This document shows positions 40,232 to 49,014 of a stretch of 64,000 nucleotides of DNA, one piece after another. Both the position numbers and the translations under genes were made by a program. The stretch is from Marinobacter zhejiangensis (GTDB lineage: Bacteria > Pseudomonadota > Gammaproteobacteria > Pseudomonadales > Oleiphilaceae). Under the pieces are notes generated by a model that saw only the letters and a program-made list of their open reading frames with translations, was not told the DNA's origin and ran no database searches. Where the stretch lies: assembly GCF_900114775.1 (NCBI RefSeq), contig NZ_FOUE01000001.1, forward strand, positions 682,001-746,000. The letters are read 5' to 3'. The first letter of the stretch is position 1. Each line of letters opens with the position of its first letter.

Positions 40232-41628
40232 GACAGCGCCTCCCCATTACCCGTGGTCGCATCCACGTTGGAGTATCGCGCAACGTACAGGCGCTTGTCC
40301 GCCAATCGCTCGCAGAAGCGCAGCCATGGCGCCAGCTGCTGATCAGACGCTGGCTGGTTCGGATCGGTGGCCAGTGGCACCAGGGTTATGCGGGTGTTGG
40401 CTGGCCAGTGGGACCGGGCATCGGTGATGAAATCTTCCAGTTCCGCCGTCGGCGGCTCCCAGGCCCGCGCCAGGAGCGTAACCGAATGACGGCTGTCATC
40501 GCTCAGGTGCCGACCGGCCTCGGCGATGGCCGTCTGGTCCTGGGCCAGACTTGCGGCGCCCCCGGCCTCAACCACCAGCCGCTGCTGGTGACCCTGGAAT
40601 TGGGCCGGAACAGACGCCTCGCCCGCGCCGGCCCAGCGCACCACCACCGGGCTGTCTGGCAGCGGGTGCAGTCGGGCATTAACCGCAAGTTCCGGGGTTA
40701 CGTTGACATCCGTGTTCTGGTGTCCGGTGTCCACTTCCGGGGTTTCCATGCGGTAGCGCAGCGCCAGCAGTCCCGGGTGGCTGGTTAGCACGTGCCTTGC
40801 GCGAAGCCTGAGGTGGAGGCTGCTGAGAGCGGTCAGGATCAACCGCGGCAGGATGACGTAGCAGCACCAGGCCAGGGTGACAAACGGCCACCACTCACCC
40901 CAGCGACCTGCAGTTACTGCTGTGTCGGCTTCGATACGGAAGAACCGGGTCTGGCTGACCAACTCCAGGTCCGGAACCGCTGCCGGCCACAGCGTATGCC
41001 ACGGCCACGCCAGGGTAGCGACGAACCGGTAGTAGCTGTCGGCGCCGGTGCTGAGGGTGGTGCTCCAGCCAAAGGCGAGGTCCCGAACCACCACCAGGGT
41101 TAGCAGGGTGAGCAAGCCGGCAAGCGCAAACATCAGGCCGCCGCAGTGCGCGGCCCGAGCCATCAGCTGGGGTTGCAGGCGATTGATCGCCATGGCGGAT
41201 TCTTCGGCTGGGTGCAGGTAGCGCTCGATCAGCCAGCCCCAAGGACGCCAGCCAACCAGGGCCTGTAATGAGGTCGCCAGGGCCAGCATCAGCTGCAGCA
41301 GCATGAACCCCAGCATCACGGTGACATTTATTCGTCCACTGCCGTCGTAGTAGAGCAGCCCCAGCATGGTAACGATGCCAAGCACGGTGCCAGTCACGGC
41401 GAAGCCGAGGGTGATGCGACGCCAGCGGCGCAAGGGCTTCAGCGCTGCGTTGGTGTGTCCACCACTGAGACGCTGGATATGGTCGAGCCAGGCTCTGGGG
41501 GTATGAGGTTCGGTGGCCTCCAGGGCAAAGCGGCGATCACGCCGGTGCAGGAACGCCGGTGGTTGGTGGTGGTCGCGACGTACCTGGTCATCAAACTCCA
41601 GCAGCAGCGTCAGGGCTTGGTTGGGCAT
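40228..41628 (-). CDS. DUF2868 membrane protein, partner of the DUF3482 GTPase
   Basis: 466-residue protein with about four to five hydrophobic helices (near 75-95, 100-120, 160-185 and 260-285) and a long soluble C-terminal half. The DUF2868 family is nearly always followed by a DUF3482 GTPase, as here. ATG at 41628 with an AAAGGA ribosome site; an upstream in-frame start would add 11 residues. Function unknown. Confidence 0.82.
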   Translation of the reverse strand: MPNQALTLLLEFDDQVRRDHHQPPAFLHRRDRRFALEATEPHTPRAWLDHIQRLSGGHTNAALKPLRRWRRITLGFAVTGTVLGIVTMLGLLYYDGSGRINVTVMLGFMLLQLMLALATSLQALVGWRPWGWLIERYLHPAEESAMAINRLQPQLMARAAHCGGLMFALAGLLTLLTLVVVRDLAFGWSTTLSTGADSYYRFVATLAWPWHTLWPAAVPDLELVSQTRFFRIEADTAVTAGRWGEWWPFVTLAWCCYVILPRLILTALSSLHLRLRARHVLTSHPGLLALRYRMETPEVDTGHQNTDVNVTPELAVNARLHPLPDSPVVVRWAGAGEASVPAQFQGHQQRLVVEAGGAASLAQDQTAIAEAGRHLSDDSRHSVTLLARAWEPPTAELEDFITDARSHWPANTRITLVPLATDPNQPASDQQLAPWLRFCERLADKRLYVARYSNVDATTGNGEALS

Positions 41629-41716
41629 TCGGTATCCTTTGCCGATGTTCAGACCGGCCAATGGCCGGGTTTTCCTCTAGAATATAAGGATCTCCGCTAC
41701 CGATGCCATAGTTGTC

Positions 41717-42076
41717 ATGCCACATCACCTGATGAACCTGCGTCATGTTCCCGATGACGAAGCCGATGAAATCCGCGAGCTGTTCGAGCGAAACGAGGTG
41801 TCCTACTACGAGACTCCACCCAGCCGCTGGGGCATCAGTATGGGCGGGTTCTGGGTTCATGACGACGATGAGGCGGCGCGGGCACGGGCGCTGCTGGAGG
41901 AATATCAGCTGCAGCGTCAGATCAAGCAGCGCGAACGTTACCGCCAGGACCTGATCCAGGGCAATGCCGGGGGAATCTGGTATCGCTTGCGGCAAAAACC
42001 GGTAACGACGGTCGCTGCCAGCCTGGCGATTGCCGCCATCATCTTTTTGAGCCTGATGCCGTTCATCCGTCTCTGA
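41717..42076 (+). CDS. DUF6164 family membrane-tail protein
   Basis: 119 residues: N-terminal ferredoxin-like part with MNLRHVPDDEADEIRELF and YYETPPSRWGISMGGFWV, a charged helical linker rich in Arg and Gln (90s), and one C-terminal membrane helix (about 97-117). Resembles the DUF6164 family (from memory), which has no known role. Divergent from the DUF2868 gene. Confidence 0.75.
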   Translation: MPHHLMNLRHVPDDEADEIRELFERNEVSYYETPPSRWGISMGGFWVHDDDEAARARALLEEYQLQRQIKQRERYRQDLIQGNAGGIWYRLRQKPVTTVAASLAIAAIIFLSLMPFIRL

Positions 42077-42120
42077 GCCTAGTCCGGCTCTGCCCTGCCA
42101 TTGTTGGTCGCCACACCGAC

Positions 42121-42134
42121 TTGATTAAGATCAA
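42121..42134. promoter_or_regulatory. perfect FNR/ANR-type box upstream of HPP gene
   Basis: TTGAT-TAAG-ATCAA, an exact match to TTGAT-N4-ATCAA, 87 bases upstream of the HPP start codon. A TAGCAT at 42179-42184 would put the box about 63 bases before a start site, a usual class I spacing. Confidence 0.75.
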
Positions 42135-42220
42135 GTGCCGAAGGCGGTGTCGGGTTGCGGGTTGGCGGAATCTTGCCCTAGCATGAGCGCCCTTTTTTTG
42201 TGCATACAGAGTGGCTGGGC

Positions 42221-42844
42221 ATGGGCGTCCAAAACGATCGCGTTCGTTGGCAATTGGTCAGCGGCGTACTGCGAACTTTGCATCTGGAGCGGCTGTCCGA
42301 GCGCTACAGTCGCCAGACCGTGTTGGCGGGATTCAACCTGATCAATGGCGGGATCAGTATTGCGTTGATTTCACTGGTGGCGCTGATGACCCAGCAGGCG
42401 TTCATCTTTCCGTCCCTGGGGGCCACCGCCTTCATCCTGTTCCATGTTCCGCTGGCCGAACCAGCCTCTCCCCGTAATACCATGTGTGGCCACCTGGTTG
42501 GGGCCCTGACGGGCCTGTTCAGCCTGTACCTGTTTGGCCTGCATGACGCGCCTTCGGCCCTGGCCTCCGGCGTGGATCTGGCCCGGGTTGGAGCGGCGGC
42601 AGTGTCGCTGGGATTGACGGGGTGCCTGATGGTGCTGCTGCGGATTCCTCACCCACCGGCGGGTGCGACCGCGCTGATCGTTTCCCTGGGCTTGATGCCT
42701 CATCCGGCCCAGCTGCCGGTCTTGATGGCGGGGGTATCCTTGTTGGTGGCTCAGGCGTTTGTCATTAACCGGCTGGCGGGTATTCCCTACCCGGTCTGGC
42801 GTCGCTCGCAGGACGAAGGGGTGGTCAGCAGCGTCCCTTCTTGA
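42221..42844 (+). CDS. HPP family integral membrane protein
   Basis: 207-residue protein with four to five hydrophobic helices. HPP signatures are FIFPSLGATAFILFHVPLAEPASPRN and RIPHPPAGATALIVSLG (the His-Pro-Pro motif). Relatives in cyanobacteria and plastids have been linked to nitrite transport. Together with the FNR/ANR box this suggests a role under low oxygen, perhaps nitrogen oxyanion handling; inference. Start ATG 42221 follows GAGTGG; a GTG 21 bases upstream lacks a ribosome site. Its 3' end overlaps the convergent regulator gene by 20 bases. Confidence 0.8.
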   Translation: MGVQNDRVRWQLVSGVLRTLHLERLSERYSRQTVLAGFNLINGGISIALISLVALMTQQAFIFPSLGATAFILFHVPLAEPASPRNTMCGHLVGALTGLFSLYLFGLHDAPSALASGVDLARVGAAAVSLGLTGCLMVLLRIPHPPAGATALIVSLGLMPHPAQLPVLMAGVSLLVAQAFVINRLAGIPYPVWRRSQDEGVVSSVPS

Positions 42845-43529
42845 GCCGGGAAAAGGTGGCTGGCACTACGCCAAGCCAGGACGCCAGCTGAAAATCAGGC
42901 ACCCTCGCCATCAGCTCGGGATAGTCTGTCACCATCTGGTCGTAGCGCTCCCTGGCAGACAGGGTCTGGCGGTGGAACTCCCGCTTGGTGGCCAGCTCTG
43001 CCAATTCTTCAGTCAATGCCAGGGCGAAGCGCGCCCACTTGCCTTCACAGTGGTTTCGCAGCACATCACGAAATGCATGGAAGTCCGCCACCCACAGGGT
43101 GCAGGGGGTCACGGTGGACAGGCACAAGGTATTGCGCACGGTGCGGCTGCGGCCAAAGACCGGCCAGGCAATGTCGCCCTCGGCAAAAAAGTGGTGGATG
43201 GAGACCTTACCCGAAGGTGATTCGCGGAATAGACGCAGTACACCGTGTTGGACCAGGTAAACCCGGGACCAGGGGCGTTGGTGGCGCTCAAGCTCGGTGT
43301 CGGCGTCCATCACGTCCTTCTGGAACAAGGTACAAAGCTGGGTCAGCAAGAGATGGTCGCCATTCAGTGTGCCATCCGGTGGGCGAACGCCAAACACCCG
43401 GCACAGGCTGTGCATCACGGTTTGCTGTTGGGCGGCTGGCTGAAGCTGTGCCAGTTCCGGGTCCTGCTGTGTCAGCAGGCAGGGGGAGGAAGACAGGGAT
43501 ACGATGTCGCTGTCGATTGCGTCTGTCAT
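42825..43529 (-). CDS. Crp/Fnr family transcriptional regulator
   Basis: 234 residues: cyclic-nucleotide-binding-like beta-roll (about 50-150, with YLVQHGVLRLFRESPSGK and FFAEGDIAWPVFG) and a C-terminal helix-turn-helix FQLASWLGVVPATFSRLKK. It lacks the N-terminal FNR four-Cys cluster. In the recognition helix the Ser-Arg pair of FNR is kept but the preceding Glu is Ala (ATFSR), so half-site preference may differ. ATG at 43529; the frame also opens at a TTG 9 bases upstream. A perfect TTGAT-N4-ATCAA box lies 101 bases upstream. Confidence 0.85.
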   Translation of the reverse strand: MTDAIDSDIVSLSSSPCLLTQQDPELAQLQPAAQQQTVMHSLCRVFGVRPPDGTLNGDHLLLTQLCTLFQKDVMDADTELERHQRPWSRVYLVQHGVLRLFRESPSGKVSIHHFFAEGDIAWPVFGRSRTVRNTLCLSTVTPCTLWVADFHAFRDVLRNHCEGKWARFALALTEELAELATKREFHRQTLSARERYDQMVTDYPELMARVPDFQLASWLGVVPATFSRLKKGRC

Positions 43530-43629
43530 AGCAAGCAACCTGTCTGAATAATCACCGGTAACGTGTATCTCCGGTACTGTTTATCTTCGATACTATGCCA
43601 CCTTTTCGTAACACCAAAAAACGTTTTGT

Positions 43630-43643
43630 TTGATTATTATCAA
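43630..43643. promoter_or_regulatory. perfect FNR/ANR-type box in the divergent region
   Basis: TTGAT-TATT-ATCAA, exact consensus. It is 101 bases upstream of the Crp/Fnr-family gene (minus) and about 255 bases upstream of the sigma-54 promoter of the hydrolase gene (plus), so the Crp/Fnr gene is the likelier target. Confidence 0.7.
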
Positions 43644-43703
43644 TCGACAGAATCGATTTAAGCCCCAATTTCCTTTCCTTTCAATGCCCCTGTTCCGGTG
43701 GTC

Positions 43704-43721
43704 TGTCCGATATACCGGACA
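43704..43721. promoter_or_regulatory. activator site A, TGTCCG-N6-CGGACA
   Basis: Perfect palindrome half-sites TGTCCG and CGGACA around ATATAC. Centre is 187 bp upstream of the -24 GG at 43899-43900. A degenerate copy (AGTCCG-N6-CAGACG, 43723-43740) follows 19 bp later, on the same helical face. Confidence 0.75.
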
Positions 43722-43818
43722 CAGTCCGGTTTTCCAGACGTTCTTTGTTGATTCCCGGTAAGCCCCGGCGTTCGGGCCTTTGCTAAGCCATGGTCAAGCG
43801 CCGGTTGGCTACTCCGGG

Positions 43819-43836
43819 TGTCCGAGATCCCGGACA
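43819..43836. promoter_or_regulatory. activator site B, TGTCCG-N6-CGGACA
   Basis: Second perfect copy, spacer AGATCC. Centre lies 72 bp upstream of the -24 GG of the hydrolase promoter, a normal place for an enhancer-binding protein; site D2 is at the same distance from the TRAP promoter. Confidence 0.8.
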
Positions 43837-43897
43837 AGGGGCTCATAGGTCTTTGGAGAAAAACTCTAACCTATTGTTTTTGTTGTGAATTAAAAAT

Positions 43898-43913
43898 TGG
43901 CATGGGATGCGCA
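43898..43913 (+). promoter_or_regulatory. sigma-54 promoter of the 3HB-oligomer hydrolase gene
   Basis: TGGCAT-GGGAT-GCGCA; the invariant GG (-24) and GC (-12) are 10 bases apart as required. Predicted start near 43925, giving a leader of about 75 nt. Confidence 0.6.
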
Positions 43914-43999
43914 TAAGCCCGGCAGCGCCCGGTGTTTTTCGCGTCTTCCTTTTTCCGGTGCGCCTTTTTAACAACAATAAAGACTGTAAGGAAACGACC

Positions 44000-46126
44000 A
44001 TGACTATTCGCGCACTGCTCGCCGTACCGGCGGGACTCGTTGTCGCACTCTCCCTCAATGGCTGCAAGCAAGAGGATATTCCCGGAGCGGCCTTCAATCA
44101 CAAGCCAGGGTTCCTGACCGGAACCATCAGCCAGCAACACTACGATGGTGTCACCGATGACCTGCTGACCGCTGGGCTGGGAGCGAGCGGATTGGCCAGT
44201 GCGGTACCGCCGGCGTTTGCCGACAGCCTCAACCCAACCCCGATTGAACTCCGCCGTATGGCCATTTACAACAACTACCGTGCCCTGGTCGATACAGCGC
44301 CCGGTGGTGGCTATGGCACCTGGTTCGGTCCTCAGGTTGGTGCTGAGGGTGAGGGGTTGATCGCAGGTGACGAGTACCTCGCCTTCATCGACTCCGGCGA
44401 TGAACTCGCCCCGGTGACGGTCATGGTTCAGGTTCCCGACAGCTTTGACCCCGACCAGCCCTGTATGGTCACTGCTCCGTCTTCCGGGTCCCGAGGCGTC
44501 TATGGGGCTATCGGTACCGCCGGTGAGTGGGGGCTGAAAAAGGGCTGTGCGGTTGTCTATACCGATAAGGGCACGGGCACGGGCAGCTATAACCTGGAGA
44601 CGGGTACCGCCCAGCGCCTGGATGGCACCCTGACCGCCAGTGGCGATGAGCCGGTCCAGTACCGGGTCCGGCTGGATGATGCCGGCCGGGATGCCTTCAA
44701 CGCCGCCTACCCGGATCGCATGGCTTTCAAGCATGCGCATTCCGGCGCCAATCCGGAAGCGGACTGGGGGCTGAATGTACTGCAGTCCATCGAAGTCGGA
44801 TTTTACGTGCTCAATGAGCTGCACGGTCAGGAAACCGGTAACGGCCAGCGGGTGGTGACCATCAAACCGAACAACACCTTGGTGATCGCCTCCAGTGTCT
44901 CCAACGGCGGTGGTGCCTCGGTTCGGGCGGCGGAGCAGGACGAGAAAGGGTTGATTGATGGTGTGGCGGTGTCCGAGCCCAACGTCAACCCACTGGTTGA
45001 TGCCGGCTTTACCATTCGCCAGGGCAACGGTGCGGTGATCAGCGACCATAGCCGCAGTCTGCTGGATTACACCACCGCGTTGGCGGTGTATCAGGGCTGT
45101 GCCAACCGGGCCCCGGCAATCCGTGACCTGGCGCCGTTCAATGCCATCCTGAATGACGTCACGGTCAATGAAAACATCTGTACGGCCCTGGCCGCCAAGG
45201 GGCTGGTGACTGGTGCAACCCTGGATGAGCAGGCAACGGATGCCCTTCGCATCCTGAATGACGATTTTGGCGTCCAGCCGGAGCAGAACCTGGTGGCACC
45301 CAGCCATTTCGGCGCCTCGGTGGCCCAGAGCATTGCCATGACCTACGCCAACGCCTATGGCGGATTTGCGGTCACCGACCGGCTTTGTGGCCTGAGCCTG
45401 GCGGCGACCGATGGCAGCGGCCTGGTTACGCCGCTGGGAGCCGCGCAGGAGGCGGCGCTGTTCTCTGCCAGCAACGGTATTCCTCCTACCGCTGGGGTTA
45501 ACCAGGTCTATGACGACGCCAGTGGTGGCGCCACCAACCTCAAGCAGGCGGTGTCCAACAGCAGTGGCCTGGCGGATTTTGGCCTGGATGCGTTGTTGTG
45601 CCTGCGCAGCCTGGCAGCCGGGACCGACGCGGTCAGCGGTGAGGTATTGACCGGGACGGCCGCTGCACAGGCCCAGGCCATTGCCGATGGCATCGAAGGT
45701 ATCCGTGCCAGTGGTGACTTGCAGGGCAAACCCGCGGTGTTTGTGACTGGTCGTGCCGACGCCATCCTGCCCATTAACCATACCTCCCGCCCCTATGTGG
45801 GCTTGAACCAGCGAGTGGAAGGGGGCGACTCCGGCCTGCGTTACTACGAGGTACTGAATGCCCATCACCTGGATGCGTTCAATGCGTTCCCCGGCTTCAA
45901 TGAGCGTTACGTGCCTCTTCATCACTACTACATCCAGGCCCTCGATCTGATGTGGTCGCACCTCAAGGACGGTGTCGCCCTGCCGCCCAGTCAGGTGGTT
46001 CGCACCGTGCCCCGGGGGGCTGGCGCACCTGCGCTGACCGCGACCAACCTACCGCCGGTGCTGGCGGAGCCGGAGGAGTCTGACCGCATCCAGTTCGTCG
46101 ACAACCAGGTTCGAATTCCAGACTGA
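44000..46126 (+). CDS. 3-hydroxybutyrate-oligomer hydrolase, lipoprotein
   Basis: 708-residue member of the D-(-)-3-hydroxybutyrate oligomer hydrolase family, which cleaves short PHB oligomers to 3-hydroxybutyrate. N-terminus is a lipoprotein signal (LSLNGC, Cys22), so the enzyme is probably anchored in the envelope and acts outside the cytoplasm. Alpha/beta-hydrolase features: [10 protein letters not shown] oxyanion region, nucleophile Ser301 in SSVSNGGG, acid region TGRADAILP and late His in [10 protein letters not shown]. Chosen ATG follows AAGGAAACGACC; the open frame upstream is non-coding. Behind a sigma-54 promoter with two perfect operator sites, and followed by a porin. Confidence 0.85.
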   Translation: MTIRALLAVPAGLVVALSLNGCKQEDIPGAAFNHKPGFLTGTISQQHYDGVTDDLLTAGLGASGLASAVPPAFADSLNPTPIELRRMAIYNNYRALVDTAPGGGYGTWFGPQVGAEGEGLIAGDEYLAFIDSGDELAPVTVMVQVPDSFDPDQPCMVTAPSSGSRGVYGAIGTAGEWGLKKGCAVVYTDKGTGTGSYNLETGTAQRLDGTLTASGDEPVQYRVRLDDAGRDAFNAAYPDRMAFKHAHSGANPEADWGLNVLQSIEVGFYVLNELHGQETGNGQRVVTIKPNNTLVIASSVSNGGGASVRAAEQDEKGLIDGVAVSEPNVNPLVDAGFTIRQGNGAVISDHSRSLLDYTTALAVYQGCANRAPAIRDLAPFNAILNDVTVNENICTALAAKGLVTGATLDEQATDALRILNDDFGVQPEQNLVAPSHFGASVAQSIAMTYANAYGGFAVTDRLCGLSLAATDGSGLVTPLGAAQEAALFSASNGIPPTAGVNQVYDDASGGATNLKQAVSNSSGLADFGLDALLCLRSLAAGTDAVSGEVLTGTAAAQAQAIADGIEGIRASGDLQGKPAVFVTGRADAILPINHTSRPYVGLNQRVEGGDSGLRYYEVLNAHHLDAFNAFPGFNERYVPLHHYYIQALDLMWSHLKDGVALPPSQVVRTVPRGAGAPALTATNLPPVLAEPEESDRIQFVDNQVRIPD

Positions 46127-46172
46127 TTCACCCGGTGCCGCCGCACCCCCCTGCCGCACAGGCAGGACAGAG

Positions 46173-46199
46173 AGGACGGGCCGCGGCGGGGCCCGTCCT
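46173..46199 (+). other. hairpin between hydrolase and porin genes
   Basis: Perfect 10-bp stem AGGACGGGCC/GGCCCGTCCT with a 7-base loop, just after a smaller CCTGCC/GGCAGG hairpin. No T tract follows, so it more likely marks RNA processing or stability than full termination; hydrolase and porin may share a transcript. Confidence 0.5.
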
Positions 46200-46249
46200 G
46201 ACCGGCTGGTGGTCGCCACCGGCATTACCAACAAGAAAGGAAAACTCGA

Positions 46250-47380
46250 ATGCGAAACAAAAATATCGTGCGTAGCTCTGTATCCCTGTTGGCTCTGGCG
46301 ATTGCCAGCCAGGCCGGAGCGATCGAACTCAGTGCCGGTGACTACAAGGCAGAGCTGTACGGCTATGCCCGCTTCAACGCAACCTACGATATCGACGAAG
46401 ACATTGGCATCTCCACCCGGGCTGGTGCTTTCTCAGCCATTAACACCGGTGCGGCCGAAGACAATGAAGTGACCGGCCATTTTGGCGCTGACGCCGTACA
46501 GACCCGCCTGGGACTGCGGGCAACCTCGCCGGAAGGGGTAAAAGTAGTGGTGGAAGGGGACTTCCGTCCCGGCACCCTGCGCCTGCGCCATGGTTTTGGT
46601 GAGTACAAGGGTGTGTTGCTGGGTCAGACCTGGTCCAACTACAACAGCTTTGTGGGTAACACTACCACTCTGGACTTCGACTCCCTGGCCGGTCTCGCCG
46701 GGCTTCAGGGCCGCATCGCCCAGGCCCGCTACACCACCGGCGCCCTGTCGATCTCCGCCGAAGAGCCGATCACCAACTTTATTGACGGTGCAGGTGTCAC
46801 CTCTGGCGGCAAGCAGGGCCTGCCCACCCTGACCGCACGCTTTGAAGATTCTGCGGGCGGGCTTTCCTATTCTGCGGCAGCGCTGGTCCAGGAAGTCGGC
46901 TATGACACCGGGACTGCCGACGACAGCATCATCGGCTACGCCGCCTTTGCGGCTGCCAAAATGGCGCTCGGTGACATGATGACCCTGCAGGGGACCGTGT
47001 CCTACACCGACGGCGCCAACTCCTACCTGTACCGTTCCGGCGAAAACTTTGGTGCCGAGGATGCCTATGTGCTCGGTGGCGACCTGGAGAGCATTGCCGG
47101 TTATGGCGGTTCTGTCGGCGTGGGTCTGGATCTGGGCGGCGGCAATAAGGCCAACATTGGCTATGGTCTGGTGACCGTGGACTGGGATGACGCCGAGGCC
47201 GATGGGGTTGCTGTCGGTGGCAAGAGCGAAACCAACCAGAACCTGATGGCCAACTACCTGTGGAGCCCGGTGAAGAACGTGATGATGGGCGTGGAATACG
47301 CTTACTTCAAGCGTGAAAACGTCAACGGCGACGATGGCGATGCCAGCCGAATCATGTTTGCCGGCCAGTACAACTTCTGA
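46250..47380 (+). CDS. outer-membrane porin (DcaP-like)
   Basis: 376-residue beta-barrel protein: signal peptide ending ASQAGA, mature start IELSAGDYKAELYGYARFNATYDID, alternating amphipathic strands throughout and a C-terminal aromatic residue (QYNF) for BAM recognition. The N-terminal YGYARF...YDID pattern resembles DcaP-type dicarboxylate porins. Context suggests entry of 3-hydroxybutyrate or its oligomers (inference). A good AAAGGA ribosome site precedes it; a hairpin follows. Confidence 0.85.
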   Translation: MRNKNIVRSSVSLLALAIASQAGAIELSAGDYKAELYGYARFNATYDIDEDIGISTRAGAFSAINTGAAEDNEVTGHFGADAVQTRLGLRATSPEGVKVVVEGDFRPGTLRLRHGFGEYKGVLLGQTWSNYNSFVGNTTTLDFDSLAGLAGLQGRIAQARYTTGALSISAEEPITNFIDGAGVTSGGKQGLPTLTARFEDSAGGLSYSAAALVQEVGYDTGTADDSIIGYAAFAAAKMALGDMMTLQGTVSYTDGANSYLYRSGENFGAEDAYVLGGDLESIAGYGGSVGVGLDLGGGNKANIGYGLVTVDWDDAEADGVAVGGKSETNQNLMANYLWSPVKNVMMGVEYAYFKRENVNGDDGDASRIMFAGQYNF

Positions 47381-47400
47381 TCCGGCCACTGTGAAACCGC

Positions 47401-47430
47401 ACCCGCCCCTCCACTAAAGTGGGGGCGGGT
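47401..47430 (+). terminator. hairpin after porin gene
   Basis: Stem of about 12 bp between ACCCGCCCCTCCAC and GTGGGGGCGGGT with a 2-base bulge and TAAA loop, 20 bases past the porin stop. No T tract, so probably a weak terminator or 3'-end stabiliser. Confidence 0.5.
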
Positions 47431-47472
47431 TGCGATTGCCAACCCCACTTCCCCCATATACTCTCTGGACAG

Positions 47473-47490
47473 TGTCAGTGTTTCCGGACA
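47473..47490. promoter_or_regulatory. activator site C, TGTCAG-N6-CGGACA, before the activator gene
   Basis: One mismatch to the operator, spacer TGTTTC. It ends 23 bases before the activator ATG, where binding would block rather than help transcription or translation start; autorepression is inferred. Confidence 0.6.
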
Positions 47491-47513
47491 ACTGATACGG
47501 CAGGTTTGCCAAC

Positions 47514-48959
47514 ATGACCGACTTTATTCCAGACCGCAGCCAATTCATGCCCAAATCGTTTATCGATAACAATAACATCGGGCCGACGCGAGATTTAATC
47601 GAGGCCCTGTTCCCACTGTTCGAGCAGGCCAGTGCCGGGGCCATTGCTGTCGACAGTGACAGCCGTATCACCTGGATTAACGCCAGCTATGCCTCGTTGC
47701 TTGGGCTGAAGAACCCGCAGGCGGCGATTGGCAAGGACGTGCGTGGGGTGATTCCCCAAACCCGCATGCACGAGGTGGTCAAAACCGGCCAGCCCCTGCT
47801 GCTCGACATCATGGAGCATGACAGTCAGCAGCTGGTGGTGACCCGGCTGCCCTATTTCGACGAGCAGGGAGCGATCCTCGGAGCCGTCGCCTTTGTGCTC
47901 TACGATGACTTGCAACCACTGACGCCACTGGTCAGCAAATACCGTCGTCTCTATCAGGACCTCCTTGCTGCCCGCAAGGCACTGGCCCGCAAGACCCGGG
48001 GCACCCGTTACAGTCTGGGTGACTTCGTTGGAGCCAGTCCGGCGGCGCTGGAAGTCAAACGTCGTGCCCGCCTGGCGGCGGGCCGTGACATGCCCGTGCT
48101 GCTGCTGGGAGAAACCGGAACCGGCAAGGAAGTGTTGGCGCAATCCATCCATGCCATGTCTGGCCGGGCCGACAAGCCGTTCGTCGGGGTCAACGTGGCG
48201 GCCATTCCGGAAAACCTGCTGGAAGCGGAGTTTTTCGGTGTTACGCCGGGCGCCTATACCGGTGCCGATCGTCGCAACCGTGACGGCAAGTTCCAGCTCG
48301 CCAATGGCGGTACCCTGTTCCTCGACGAAGTGGGTGATATGCCGCTGGCGTTGCAGGCGAAGCTGTTGCGTGCCCTGCAGGAAGGCGAGATTGAACCTCT
48401 GGGGTCCAATAAGGTGGTGTCCGTGGATGTGCGGGTGATCGCCGCTACCAGTCGCAACCTTGAATCGATGATGGCCGAGGGCAGCTTCCGCTCGGACCTG
48501 TATTACCGCCTTAACGTACTGGAAATTGCCATCCCCCCGCTGAGAGACCGGATCCCGGACCTGGGGGTTCTGTGTGAAGCGATTCTTGAAGACCTGTGCC
48601 AGGGCCATGAGCTGCGGGGTGAGATTACCGACGCTGCGGTCGCGGCCCTGAGCGGGTATGACTGGCCGGGTAATATCCGGGAGTTGCGTAACGTTCTGGA
48701 AAGGGCCCTGACCATGGGGGAGGACAACGGCTTGCTGGATGCCGATGCCATCTTCAAGGTGCTACCCCGCAACGGTGCTCGAAAGGTTCCCTCGGCGGTA
48801 CCCCGCCCGATTCGGCCGCTGGCCCAGACCCTGGCGGAAGCCGAAGCCCAGGCCATTGAAGACGCCCTGGTGGCCAGTCGTGGTAATCGTACCCGTGCCG
48901 CCAAACTGTTGGGCATCTCCCGGTCGGTGCTCTATGAAAAGCTGGCGAAGATGCCCTGA
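47514..48959 (+). CDS. sigma-54-dependent transcriptional activator (PAS-AAA+-Fis)
   Basis: 481-residue enhancer-binding protein. Domains: N-terminal PAS-like sensor (about 30-135, with AIAVDSDSRITWINASYASLLG), AAA+ domain (about 170-400) with Walker A GETGTGKE (199-206), sigma-54 contact loop GAYTGA (246-251) and Walker B GGTLFLDE (265-272), then a Fis-type helix-turn-helix at the end (NRTRAAKLLGISRSVLYEKL). No receiver domain, so it should sense a ligand directly. It lies between the two target units and is flanked by matching operator sites. Confidence 0.93.
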   Translation: MTDFIPDRSQFMPKSFIDNNNIGPTRDLIEALFPLFEQASAGAIAVDSDSRITWINASYASLLGLKNPQAAIGKDVRGVIPQTRMHEVVKTGQPLLLDIMEHDSQQLVVTRLPYFDEQGAILGAVAFVLYDDLQPLTPLVSKYRRLYQDLLAARKALARKTRGTRYSLGDFVGASPAALEVKRRARLAAGRDMPVLLLGETGTGKEVLAQSIHAMSGRADKPFVGVNVAAIPENLLEAEFFGVTPGAYTGADRRNRDGKFQLANGGTLFLDEVGDMPLALQAKLLRALQEGEIEPLGSNKVVSVDVRVIAATSRNLESMMAEGSFRSDLYYRLNVLEIAIPPLRDRIPDLGVLCEAILEDLCQGHELRGEITDAAVAALSGYDWPGNIRELRNVLERALTMGEDNGLLDADAIFKVLPRNGARKVPSAVPRPIRPLAQTLAEAEAQAIEDALVASRGNRTRAAKLLGISRSVLYEKLAKMP

Positions 48960-48971
48960 ATTCCGGACAGA

Positions 48972-48989
48972 TGTCCGGGAATCCGTACA
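48972..48989. promoter_or_regulatory. activator site D1, TGTCCG-N6-CGTACA
   Basis: One mismatch to the operator, spacer GGAATC, 118 bp upstream of the -24 of the TRAP promoter. It overlaps a CCGGACA-GA-TGTCCGG palindrome (48963-48978), whose left half belongs to a degenerate copy (TGCCCT-N6-CGGACA, 48952-48969). Confidence 0.65.
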
Positions 48990-49014
48990 GCTCATTACGA
49001 CTAGTGTCTAAGGC

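Noticed and set aside
43871..45961. Very long open frame antisense to the 3HB-oligomer hydrolase
   Set aside because: Its translation has no domain and abnormal composition rich in Arg, Gly and Gln; the plus-strand frame has signal peptide, hydrolase motifs and a ribosome site. High-GC third-position bias opens the antisense frame.
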